Position numbers and translations under genes: made by a program
From: Cryomorphaceae bacterium
GTDB lineage: Bacteria; Bacteroidota; Bacteroidia; Flavobacteriales; Schleiferiaceae
NCBI GenBank assembly: GCA_003451355.1
Contig: DMDX01000150.1
Location: forward strand, 1 to 8,566
Length of the DNA stretch: 8,566 bases
Direction of reading: 5' to 3'
In this document: positions 1 to 6,208 of the stretch, in pieces
Numbering within the stretch: position 1 is the first letter of the stretch
Layout: the number at the start of each line of letters is the position of its first letter
The notes under the pieces: generated by a model
Told to the model about the DNA's origin: nothing
Database searches by the model: none
The model's input: only the letters and a program-made list of their open reading frames with translations

Positions 1-1374
1 CCGTGCATCTTCCCGATGATTCCGCTGACCGTAAGCTTCTTTCTCAAGCAGAGCAAGTCCAAGGCCGACGGGTTCCGCAAGGCGCTGCTGTACGGCTTGA
101 GCATCAACGTGATCTACGTGGTACTGGGGCTGCTTGTCACCATCATTTTTGGCTCTGAAGCGCTCAATGCCATGGCGACCAACCCCTGGTTCAACCTCGC
201 CTTTTTTGCCCTATTTGTGGTGTTTGCCATCAGCTTTTTTGGGGCGTTCGAAATCACGCTTCCGTCGTCGTGGGTCAACAAGGCTGACGACCAATCGCAG
301 CGCGGCGGATTGCTCGGAATCTTCTTTATGGCGTTCACCCTCGCCCTGGTAAGCTTTAGCTGCACCGGCCCGCTGATCGGACAGTTGCTCGTGGCCACGG
401 CCGTGAGCGGTGAGCTCCTCGGACCCGCTATCGGAATGTTCGGATTCAGCTTCGCGCTGTCGCTTCCGTTTGTGCTGTTTGCGGCCTTCCCGGGGTGGCT
501 GAAGGGCCTGCCCAAGTCGGGCGGATGGCTCAACACCGTCAAGGTCACGCTGGGATTCCTCGAGCTGGCATTCGCCCTGAAGTTCTTGAGTACTGCCGAC
601 ATGGTGTGGCAAAAGCACTGGGTTGAGCGCGAACTCTTTTTGGCCCTTTGGGTCGGAATCGCCTTCGCCACGGCGCTCTACCTCTTTGGCGTCTTTCGCA
701 TGCCGCACGACGACGAGCCAAAGGGCGGAATCGGTGTGGGCCGCATGCTCACGGGTGTCGTGTTTCTGGTAACCGGGTTTTACCTTCTTCCCGGAATCTG
801 GGGAGCGCCGGTAAAGCTGGTTGCTGGATTCCCGCCTCCCTCGTTTTATTCAGAGAACCCGAACGGATTCGGATTCGGTTCCGCGCCCTCAGGCGAAAAA
901 AAGTTGAGTGATGACGCCCACTGCCCGCTGAATCTGCCCTGCTTTAACGACCTCGAGGAGGCCCGTGCCTACGCCAAAGAGGTGGGCAAGCCTCTGCTGC
1001 TCGACTTCACCGGATGGGGCTGCGTCAACTGCCGCAAAATGGAAGAAGAAGTGTGGTCCCGCCCCGAAGTGCGCCAGCGCTTGGCTGAGGACGTCGTACT
1101 CGTGTCGCTGTACGTGGACGAGCGGACTCCGCTTGCCGAGAGCGACCAGCGCGTGAGCGAAACCACCGGCAAAAAAATCAAGACCATTGGGCAAAAGTGG
1201 GGCGACCTACAGGCCCAGTACTTTAACGCCAACGCCCAGCCGTACTACGTGCTGATGGATCCAGCGGTGGAGGCTCCGACCGCGCTCAACGGCCACACGG
1301 CCTACGATCCCGACCCCTCGGTGTTTATGAATTGGTTGGATTCGGGCCTTAAGGTATTTAACGCCGCCAAGTGA
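1..1374 (+). CDS. dsbD: DsbD-type thiol:disulfide interchange protein, 5' end cut off by the window
   Basis: This inner-membrane protein would carry reducing electrons from cytoplasmic thioredoxin to periplasmic proteins. The frame is open from base 1 (Pro-Cys-Ile-Phe-Pro-Met-Ile-Pro), so the N-terminal periplasmic domain and first membrane segment lie outside; the ATG at 16 is internal. About 457 residues are visible. Fragment residues 1-270 are a multi-helix DsbD/CcdA membrane domain, with Cys2 in the PCxFPMIP motif and Cys121 in SFSCTGP, which match the redox-active membrane cysteine pair of the family. Residues about 315-457 form a thioredoxin-like domain with CVNC at 341-344 (bases 1021-1032) and the cis-Pro motif QPYYVL near the end. 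Two more cysteines (CPLNLPC) lie in the linker. The SWVNKAD and FPGWLKGLPKSGGW stretches are typical of Bacteroidota DsbD. The stop overlaps the next start by 4 bp. Family assignment is confident; the substrate is unknown. Confidence 0.95.
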   Translation, partial: PCIFPMIPLTVSFFLKQSKSKADGFRKALLYGLSINVIYVVLGLLVTIIFGSEALNAMATNPWFNLAFFALFVVFAISFFGAFEITLPSSWVNKADDQSQRGGLLGIFFMAFTLALVSFSCTGPLIGQLLVATAVSGELLGPAIGMFGFSFALSLPFVLFAAFPGWLKGLPKSGGWLNTVKVTLGFLELAFALKFLSTADMVWQKHWVERELFLALWVGIAFATALYLFGVFRMPHDDEPKGGIGVGRMLTGVVFLVTGFYLLPGIWGAPVKLVAGFPPPSFYSENPNGFGFGSAPSGEKKLSDDAHCPLNLPCFNDLEEARAYAKEVGKPLLLDFTGWGCVNCRKMEEEVWSRPEVRQRLAEDVVLVSLYVDERTPLAESDQRVSETTGKKIKTIGQKWGDLQAQYFNANAQPYYVLMDPAVEAPTALNGHTAYDPDPSVFMNWLDSGLKVFNAAK

Positions 1375-1973
1375 CGCTCGACCGGATCCTTTCGCTGCTC
1401 GAATCGGCCATCGAAGACTACCACGTACTCGACCGATGGGACGCGCCGTGCCCGCCGGCCTACAAGCCCGGGACCATGGACCAAGCCTGGTACGCCAAGG
1501 CTTGGATTGACACGGTCCAGTGGCACCTCGAGGACGAAGTGCGGCGCCGCGACCTGCCCAGCGATCAGTTATTGGAGATCAAACGCCGCATCGACGCCCT
1601 GAACCAGGAGCGGACCGACGCGGTAGAGGCCCTCGATCTGCGCTTGGCCGAGCTGCTTCAGCCCGTTCCGGCCGTCAACGGAGCCGTGCGCACCGAATCC
1701 CTCGCATGGGCGCTTGACCGTCTGTGCATTTTGCAGCTCAAGCGCTACCACCTTCGCGTGGAGGTTGAGCGGTCCGACGCATCCGACGACCACCTTGCAG
1801 CCTGTGGCCAGCGCTTGGCTGCTGCTGACGGCCAGCACACTGACCTAATGGCGGCCTGTGCGGCGTTGTGGGCTGACGTGCAGACCGGGCAGGTGCGCTA
1901 CACGCCCTACCGCCAGTTCAAGCTGTACAACGACCCTGCGACCAACCCGGCGCTTTATGGCGGTCAAGGCTAA
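1371..1973 (+). CDS. DUF4254 domain-containing protein
   Basis: This is a 200-residue cytoplasmic protein without signal peptide or membrane segments, rich in helix-forming and charged residues. It matches DUF4254 along its whole length: IEDYHVLDRWDAP near the start, the WIDTVQWHLEDEVR block around residues 46-59, the NQERTDAVE block around 78-86, LAWALDRLCILQLKRYHL in the middle, and FKLYNDPATNPALY at the end. The biochemical function of DUF4254 is not known. In Bacteroidota genomes it recurs next to family 9 glycosyltransferases, as here, which suggests a role in surface glycan or LPS core assembly; that is inference. The GTG start at 1371 is chosen because it gives a GTGA 4-bp overlap with the dsbD stop and leaves the conserved N-terminus intact. 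The 3' end overlaps the glycosyltransferase start by 17 bp, so the two are probably translated in a coupled way. Confidence 0.93.
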   Translation: MTLDRILSLLESAIEDYHVLDRWDAPCPPAYKPGTMDQAWYAKAWIDTVQWHLEDEVRRRDLPSDQLLEIKRRIDALNQERTDAVEALDLRLAELLQPVPAVNGAVRTESLAWALDRLCILQLKRYHLRVEVERSDASDDHLAACGQRLAAADGQHTDLMAACAALWADVQTGQVRYTPYRQFKLYNDPATNPALYGGQG

Positions 1974-2907
1974 ACGCCACCTTGGCGTCGTTCGCTTTTC
2001 TGCCTTTGGCGACGTGGTGCTGCTGCATTCCGTCCTAATTCAAGTTGCGGCTGAGGGCGATCGGATCACCCTTTTTACGCGTCCTCGCTGGGCGGAACGC
2101 CTACCGGCGCATCCCCACATTGAAGTCCACGGCCTCGATGTAGACCGCGGTCCGTACCGTCGGTTTTTTGCGCTCATGTGGTTCTGGTGGGGCTGGATGC
2201 GCTCTGCCGACCTCACCGCCTGGTACGACGGCCACAACCACGTTCGGACCCGCAGCAGCCGGTGGATTGCACGCATCCTGCAGATACCGCAGGGCCTTGT
2301 GGCCAAGCCTCGTGTGCAGCGGCGCGCGGTGCTGCGCGGGGCGACTAAACCCGCACCCAATGCCTACGACCTTCACTTTGAGTCCTTAGCCAACTTGGGT
2401 TGGCCTAAGAGCCAATCCCTCTCCGTCACGGAGCGTAGCGGCAACATCATTATCATCGCCCCCCACGCCAGCCGCGAGACCAAGCGGTGGCCGCTCGACG
2501 AAGCAACGCAGCTCGCCCAACAGCTTGCAGCTGAGGGCTATGAGCCCGTGTTTTTGGGCGGGCTTAATGATGCTGCGCCAGAGGGCTTTCGGACGGCGCT
2601 TGGTCTGTCGGCCACCGATGAAGATGCGCTGTGGCGCCAGGCCCGAGCCGCGGTAGTATGCGATTCCGCCGCCCAGCACCTCGCGTACCGCTACCAGGTC
2701 CCAGCGGTTGCGCTGTGGGCCGGAACCCATCCCGTCGGTGGCTTTGCCGCTCCGAGTCCGGTTCGCCACATCATGTCGACGGAGCGTTTGAACTGCCAGC
2801 CCTGTAGCATTTTAGGTGCGGATTCCTGCCGCCGCGGAGACTGGGCCTGTCGAATTCCGCTTCGTGCCTCACTTGTGCGCGAGGCGCTACATAAGTTGGA
2901 AATTTAA
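1957..2907 (+). CDS. Glycosyltransferase family 9 (heptosyltransferase-type)
   Basis: This 316-residue cytoplasmic or membrane-associated enzyme of the GT9 (WaaC/WaaF/RfaF) type is expected to move a sugar from a nucleotide-sugar donor onto an LPS core or similar surface glycan. The N-terminal motif HLGVVRFSAFGDVVLLHSVL corresponds to the family's RxSxxGD acceptor-side loop. The C-terminal half holds IIIAPHASRETKRWP, then VFLGG, and VVCDSAAQHLAYRYQVPAVALWAGTHP, the donor-side region. The tail has paired cysteines (NCQPC and a DSCRRGDWAC-type motif), as often seen in Bacteroidota GT9 proteins. The ATG at 1957 (MAVKAKRHLG) is preferred: an in-frame start about 33 codons upstream adds only low-complexity Arg/Thr/Ser residues and would lie deep inside the DUF4254 gene. 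It is the third gene of the overlapping run that begins with dsbD. The exact acceptor sugar cannot be told. Confidence 0.93.
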   Translation: MAVKAKRHLGVVRFSAFGDVVLLHSVLIQVAAEGDRITLFTRPRWAERLPAHPHIEVHGLDVDRGPYRRFFALMWFWWGWMRSADLTAWYDGHNHVRTRSSRWIARILQIPQGLVAKPRVQRRAVLRGATKPAPNAYDLHFESLANLGWPKSQSLSVTERSGNIIIIAPHASRETKRWPLDEATQLAQQLAAEGYEPVFLGGLNDAAPEGFRTALGLSATDEDALWRQARAAVVCDSAAQHLAYRYQVPAVALWAGTHPVGGFAAPSPVRHIMSTERLNCQPCSILGADSCRRGDWACRIPLRASLVREALHKLEI

Positions 2908-2942
2908 ATGCAACAATTAGGCATACAACGTGTTACACTGGT

Positions 2943-3347
2943 ATGCAGGAACAACGATACCGCCTTCGTGTTGGAGATCGAATCGTCGGATACCTCCGTC
3001 GTATCGATGGTACCCAATTCTATTCACCGGATGGATTCTGGTGGACAGGTGTGGCGTTAGACTACGCACAAGTTGATGAGGCGGTCGGAATTCGCGACAA
3101 GCACCGAATTCACTTGTACGAGTGGGACATCGTGCGCTTTCGTCCCGTGCCAGAGGGTGCAGATGAGTTGGGCGTATTCTTGTGGAACGCAAGCCAAAAG
3201 CGCTGGATCCTTCGCAGCATTGAATCTGAGATCGACTACCACCTTGAGCTTGAAGGTCATATGCTATTTCAGAGTTCAGATCTTCAGCTGCACAGCCATG
3301 TATTTTTGAACCCAGAGCTCCAGCAGGCTTGGGGTTTAGAGGAGTGA
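2943..3347 (+). CDS. YopX-family small protein
   Basis: This is a 134-residue soluble protein with no signal peptide or membrane segment. It has the layout of the YopX family, named after a Bacillus phage SPbeta protein and common in phages and mobile elements: an N-terminal strand-rich part, the signature VGIRDKHRIHLYEWDIVRF around residues 48-66 (family pattern roughly TGLKDKNGKEIYEGDIV), a short strand block FLWNASQKRWIL, and a C-terminal HSHVFLNPEL block (family pattern roughly GNIYENPEL). The usual Gly of YEGD is Trp here. The molecular role of YopX is not established. The gene sits alone between a glycosyltransferase and a ComM-like ATPase, with no other phage gene visible, and by eye is less GC-rich than its neighbours, so transfer is possible. 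The ATG at 2943 is the only sensible start in this frame. No clear promoter was seen in the 35 bases upstream. Confidence 0.82.
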   Translation: MQEQRYRLRVGDRIVGYLRRIDGTQFYSPDGFWWTGVALDYAQVDEAVGIRDKHRIHLYEWDIVRFRPVPEGADELGVFLWNASQKRWILRSIESEIDYHLELEGHMLFQSSDLQLHSHVFLNPELQQAWGLEE

Positions 3348-3385
3348 GGGGTTAGCGGGCTCCCGACAAATATTTATAGACGTTT

Positions 3386-3424
3386 GGCAACCGACTACGG
3401 ACAGAAGTCTGTCGTTGGTTTGCC
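3386..3424 (+). promoter_or_regulatory. Hairpin-forming inverted repeat immediately upstream of the ComM-like gene
   Basis: A core palindrome GACAGAAGTCTGTC (3400-3413) folds as a 5-bp stem with a 4-base loop. Outside it, AACCGAC (3389-3395) pairs with GTTGGTT (3414-3420) over 7 positions with one G-T wobble, leaving TACG bulged on the left. GGC (3386-3388) can further pair with GCC (3422-3424) around one bulged T. The structure ends two bases before the preferred ATG at 3427. It could be an RNA hairpin controlling translation or transcription, or the core could be a DNA operator for a dimeric repressor. There is no U-run after it, so an ordinary intrinsic terminator is unlikely. Confidence 0.5.
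3415..3422 (+). promoter_or_regulatory. Possible -7 element (TTGGTTTG) of the ComM-like gene
   Basis: TTGGTTTG differs from the Bacteroidota consensus TAnnTTTG at one fixed position and lies 4 bases before the ATG at 3427. That is the same spacing as the better match in front of the minus-strand gene starting at 5359. No TTTG -33 box is found at the usual distance; the nearest one, 3383-3386, is 28 bases upstream rather than about 19. It overlaps the right arm of the inverted repeat, so a factor binding there could block transcription. This is a weak call. Confidence 0.25.
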
Positions 3425-3426
3425 TC

Positions 3427-4815
3427 ATGGTAGCATCACTCAACACTTGGGCATGGGCTGACGGCCGTTGGCACAGCGTACGCGTAGACGTCGCGGCGAC
3501 GTCGGGGTTCTCGTTTCACATGGTCGGAACCCGCGACCCTACAGTTCGCGAGGCCCCCAGCCGCATCCACGCGGCCTTTATGGCGTCTGGATACAAGTGG
3601 CCCGGCAAGCGCATCACGGTTTCGTTTCAGCCCACGCGACCCTGGGCGCTGGGGACGTCAATGGATTTGCCGATCGCCCTTGGGGTACTTATGGCCTCAG
3701 GTCAAATTCCCATGCGCTTTGCGGCGGTGGCGATGGGTACGCTGGACCTCAAGGGCGGCCTGAGTATGGCTGAGTCCGATCGTCCTGCGCCGCCCCACGA
3801 GTCCGAAGATCCCTTTGTGTATCCCGCCAACGCGTGGTGGCGGCCCGTAGCCCCCAATTGGGTCGCTGCGTCAAGTTTGACCCATGCTATTGCCTACTTA
3901 ACGCACGGTGAGGTTCCGCAACTGGCCACCGAAGAACTGCGGCCCGTGCGACCGCAACCATGGCCCGATTTGCGCTTTGATCCCGATGTGGTGGTCGCCT
4001 TGGGGCTCGCGGCGGCAGGCAGACATCCCGTGTTTTTATGGGGGCCTCCCGGGGTCGGTAAGACTGAATTTGCTCGGGCCGTACACCTGATCAGATCGAC
4101 AGCTGAGCCCAACTTACCTTTTGTCGAACCGTCTTCGGTACTGTCTCCGGTACAACTCGTCGGTGCCCATGGAGCTTTTTGGGCAGCCGGCAATGGAGTC
4201 CTATTTATGGATGAGCTCGGCGAACGAAACCTACGCAGTCTCGAAGTACTGCGCAAGCCTATGGAGGCGCTTTGGAGTAGGGAAGGAGCGGTAGCGCCCC
4301 AGACTATTGGGGCGACCAACCCTTGTCCCTGTGGTTTTTCGGGCCACCTGCACTTGAACTGCAGCTGTTCTGAAGGGCGCAAAGAAAAGTACCTCGCACG
4401 CTTTTCAGGCCCCTTTCTCGACCGCTTTCAAATTGGGGTTCCGCTCAATGCCTCAGAGCATACGATACCCGTGCCCTGGGAAGAGATGCGCTACAAAATG
4501 AAGCGGGCCGTAGAACTCCAAAAGGCTCGGGGCCCCTGGCTGGGAAACGCGGGAATGCCGCTCGAGGCACTCGCCGCCTACGGTGATTTTTCGCAAGAAG
4601 CTAACGATACCGTTCAGGAATGGCACCGAAAGAGCGGATTTGGCTTGCGGTCGATGCACCACACCATGAGGGTCGCGCGCACTGTTGCGGATTGGGGTGA
4701 TCGCGTACGGGTAAGTTCGCACGACATATGGGTGGCGGTTTCGCTGATTCCGATGCGGCTACGGCCTACTTCCAGGATCGGTCCTTCGGGTCCGGAGCGT
4801 TCTTTGTCCACATGA
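3427..4815 (+). CDS. Divergent ComM/YifB-like AAA+ ATPase (Mg-chelatase-like)
   Basis: This 462-residue cytoplasmic ATPase belongs to the ComM/YifB group; ComM proper is a hexameric helicase promoting branch migration in natural transformation. The N-terminal ChlI/Lon-like domain (residues about 1-160) has HMVGTRDPTVREAPSRI, SGYKWPGKRITVSF and DLPIALGVLMASGQI. The AAA+ core has Walker A GPPGVGKT at 206-213, Walker B VLFMDE at 258-263, a zinc-binding-type NPCPCG...CSC cluster (Cys300, 302, 312, 314) and FSGPFLDRFQIGVPL. The C-terminal Mg-chelatase helical domain ends with MRVARTVADW. It is roughly 45-50 residues shorter than typical ComM, with shortened segments between Walker A and Walker B and after Walker B. 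The normally invariant RPFRxPHH motif reads LPFVEPSS (230-237). ATG at 3427 is preferred over an in-frame TTG at 3415. The last 50 bp overlap the convergent gene on the minus strand. ATPase ability looks intact, but the cellular role may differ from ComM. Confidence 0.88.
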   Translation: MVASLNTWAWADGRWHSVRVDVAATSGFSFHMVGTRDPTVREAPSRIHAAFMASGYKWPGKRITVSFQPTRPWALGTSMDLPIALGVLMASGQIPMRFAAVAMGTLDLKGGLSMAESDRPAPPHESEDPFVYPANAWWRPVAPNWVAASSLTHAIAYLTHGEVPQLATEELRPVRPQPWPDLRFDPDVVVALGLAAAGRHPVFLWGPPGVGKTEFARAVHLIRSTAEPNLPFVEPSSVLSPVQLVGAHGAFWAAGNGVLFMDELGERNLRSLEVLRKPMEALWSREGAVAPQTIGATNPCPCGFSGHLHLNCSCSEGRKEKYLARFSGPFLDRFQIGVPLNASEHTIPVPWEEMRYKMKRAVELQKARGPWLGNAGMPLEALAAYGDFSQEANDTVQEWHRKSGFGLRSMHHTMRVARTVADWGDRVRVSSHDIWVAVSLIPMRLRPTSRIGPSGPERSLST

Positions 4816-5359
4816 GTGGGCCCTCGCAGCCCTGGACTTCGATCACGACTGCAGAGGCGCTCCCAAAGTACGTGAGCATGCGCTGCCGCCAGTCCCGAAA
4901 CGATTCGAGGTCAAACTGGCTGCAACTCAGGGTGAGAACGGCAATGCTGGTTCCGTCGATGATCACTACAGATGGGTCCACGTGCGGAACATTTTTGACG
5001 TCGCGACCCGGCCGCACGGCGCTGTGGTCGATAAAGTCAGGAAGCCAACGCTTCATTGCCCAGTTGAGGTCGTCGATCGATTCAAACGAAAACACTTGGA
5101 CGTGCACGCTGCGCTTTACGGACCGGCCAAGGTTGTCTTCAGTCTTTTCGCGTGCCTCCAATTTGAAGTGGGTTCGGGTGGCCGTTTCTTCGGCTTCGAG
5201 CGCCCCCAAATTCTCACCCTTGAGGTTGAGGGTCTTTACCGCGTAGCCTTCTTTTAGGTCGGTCTGAAACCCTTGAATCCGTTGCTGTAGGTCATCAGAT
5301 TGGGCCCAAATGTTCGTGGTAGCGAGTGTGGCGAGTGCAAAAAGTAGGGTGCGTAGCAT
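4766..5359 (-). CDS. Secreted protein of unknown function
   Basis: This is a 197-residue protein I do not recognise. Residues 1-19 (MLRTLLFALATLATTNIWA) form a signal peptide with likely cleavage before Gln20; there is no lipobox Cys and no later membrane segment, so it should be periplasmic or exported. The mature part is mixed alpha/beta with a charged region at residues 50-85, a hydrophobic strand VVIIDGTSIAVLTLSC (131-146) and another, AVVIEVQGC (170-178). Its only two cysteines, Cys146 and Cys178, follow these two strands and could form a disulfide. The ATG at 5359 is chosen because the signal peptide begins exactly there; an in-frame start 48 codons upstream would add residues with no export signal and overlap the divergent gene. 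A TAnnTTTG element lies 4 bases upstream, so the mRNA is probably leaderless. The 3' end overlaps the ComM-like gene by 50 bp tail to tail. Confidence 0.8.
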   Translation of the reverse strand: MLRTLLFALATLATTNIWAQSDDLQQRIQGFQTDLKEGYAVKTLNLKGENLGALEAEETATRTHFKLEAREKTEDNLGRSVKRSVHVQVFSFESIDDLNWAMKRWLPDFIDHSAVRPGRDVKNVPHVDPSVVIIDGTSIAVLTLSCSQFDLESFRDWRQRMLTYFGSASAVVIEVQGCEGPLMWTKNAPDPKDRSWK

Positions 5360-5363
5360 ACTG

Positions 5364-5371
5364 CAAACATA
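5364..5371 (-). promoter_or_regulatory. TATGTTTG -7 promoter element of the minus-strand secreted-protein gene
   Basis: On the minus strand this reads TATGTTTG, a full match to the Bacteroidota -7 consensus TAnnTTTG, followed by CAGT and the ATG at 5359. With transcription starting a few bases after the G, the transcript would begin at or very near the start codon. No TTTG-type -33 box is visible about 19 bases upstream. Confidence 0.5.
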
Positions 5372-5389
5372 CGCGCGGCATGATTTCGG

Positions 5390-5397
5390 TACTTTTG
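5390..5397 (+). promoter_or_regulatory. TACTTTTG -7 promoter element of the DUF481 gene
   Basis: TACTTTTG fully matches TAnnTTTG and is separated from the GTG start at 5403 by only 5 bases, which predicts a leaderless or nearly leaderless mRNA. It faces away from the equivalent element at 5364-5371, with 18 bases between the two, so RNA polymerase footprints would overlap and the two promoters may compete. No good -33 TTTG box is seen. Confidence 0.5.
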
Positions 5398-5402
5398 AAC
5401 CC

Positions 5403-6167
5403 GTGAAGCACGTTGTATTTGCCCTAGCCACCTTTGGGATCACGTCGGTGTGCGCCCAAATCGTCAACGTTGAAGCGATGCGTGGGGCTGCGGAATCCGA
5501 CACAACCCAAGACGTTCACGGCCGCGTCGACGGAGGATTTTACCTGGGTGGAACCCAAGCCCTGCTGCTCAAGCTCAACGGGTCGGTCAACATGAGCCGC
5601 CGAACCGGTGATCACGTGTGGTACGGAATCGCCAGTGCAAACTGGGCCACCCGATTGGGGGACAACCAATTTGACTTTGAGCGCAACGGAATGATGCACG
5701 TGCGCTACAATCGAATCTATAGTGACAAATTGACTGCGGAGTACTTTGTCGAATGGCAGAGCAACTTGCCCATGCGCATTGCGCGCCGCTTTAATATGGG
5801 GGGCGGGCCGCGCTACACGGCAATATCTGGACCCGGAATTAAGTTTTTTATCAACCCATTGCTCATGTACGAGTTCGACGTCGAGTCATTTAACGGTAAA
5901 ACCGAAAACAGCCTTCGACTCAACACGTACTTGTCCCTCGATCGCCAGTGGGAACAGTGGCGTTGGACAACAGTGGCCTACTACCAGCCTCGCTTTGGTC
6001 GCTTTGAAGACCTCAGGGCCATGGTCAATACACGGCTTTCAGCGCCCATTAGGCCTGACCTGAGCCTCGTTATTATTGGTCAATTGAACTACGATGCCTA
6101 TCCTGCGGGAACCGACGTGCCTCAATTCACGTTATTCAGTACAACGGGCCTGAGTTGGAAATTCTAA
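5403..6167 (+). CDS. DUF481 outer-membrane beta-barrel protein (YdiY-like)
   Basis: This is a 254-residue protein with a signal peptide (VKHVVFALATFGITSVCA, first residue read as Met, cleavage before Gln) and then alternating aromatic and polar strands typical of an outer-membrane barrel. DUF481-type blocks are visible: an early NMSRRTGDHVWYGIASANWATR strand pair, an HVRYNRIYSDKLTAEYFVEWQSN block, a mid-protein GPGIKFFINPLLMYEF strand, WTTVAYYQPRF.FEDLRAM, and a late NYDAYPAG. It ends in Trp-Lys-Phe, the aromatic terminus recognised by the BAM machinery. The function of DUF481 proteins is not settled. The GTG at 5403 is preferred because the signal peptide starts there and a TAnnTTTG element ends 5 bases before it; an in-frame ATG 31 codons upstream would place a long charged segment before the signal and overlap the divergent gene. 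Whether the divergent pair is functionally linked is unknown. Confidence 0.87.
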   Translation: MKHVVFALATFGITSVCAQIVNVEAMRGAAESDTTQDVHGRVDGGFYLGGTQALLLKLNGSVNMSRRTGDHVWYGIASANWATRLGDNQFDFERNGMMHVRYNRIYSDKLTAEYFVEWQSNLPMRIARRFNMGGGPRYTAISGPGIKFFINPLLMYEFDVESFNGKTENSLRLNTYLSLDRQWEQWRWTTVAYYQPRFGRFEDLRAMVNTRLSAPIRPDLSLVIIGQLNYDAYPAGTDVPQFTLFSTTGLSWKF

Positions 6168-6196
6168 CTGACACGGCACATAGTTTGGTTAACGCC

Positions 6197-6208
6197 GTGC
6201 CATGGCAC
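6197..6208. repeat. 12-bp perfect palindrome over the start codon of the ABC pseudogene
   Basis: GTGCCATGGCAC is its own reverse complement and is centred on the ATG at 6202. Just upstream, CACGGC (6173-6178) can also pair with GCCGTG (6194-6199) around a 15-base loop, so alternative foldings of the leader are possible. It might be an operator or a structured leader. No TAnnTTTG promoter was found here; TAGTTTG at 6181-6187 has a one-base spacer instead of two. Confidence 0.3.

Noticed and set aside
114..708. Long open frames on the minus strand inside the dsbD-like gene
   Set aside because: They lie antisense to a strongly conserved membrane domain, have no recognisable domains, and are expected by chance in GC-rich coding DNA.
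2908..3060. A 50-codon frame starting at an ATG directly after the glycosyltransferase stop (TAAATG)
   Set aside because: It lies mostly inside the YopX gene in another frame and shows no recognisable motif; the YopX frame has clear family signatures.
3348..3385. Possible terminator after the YopX gene
   Set aside because: The G-rich and C-rich runs do not form a convincing stem, and the following AT-rich stretch is not a U-run after a hairpin.
4728..5246. Plus-strand 172-codon frame opposite the secreted-protein gene
   Set aside because: The minus-strand frame has a signal peptide, a promoter element and plausible protein composition; this one is rich in Ser/Arg with no domain.
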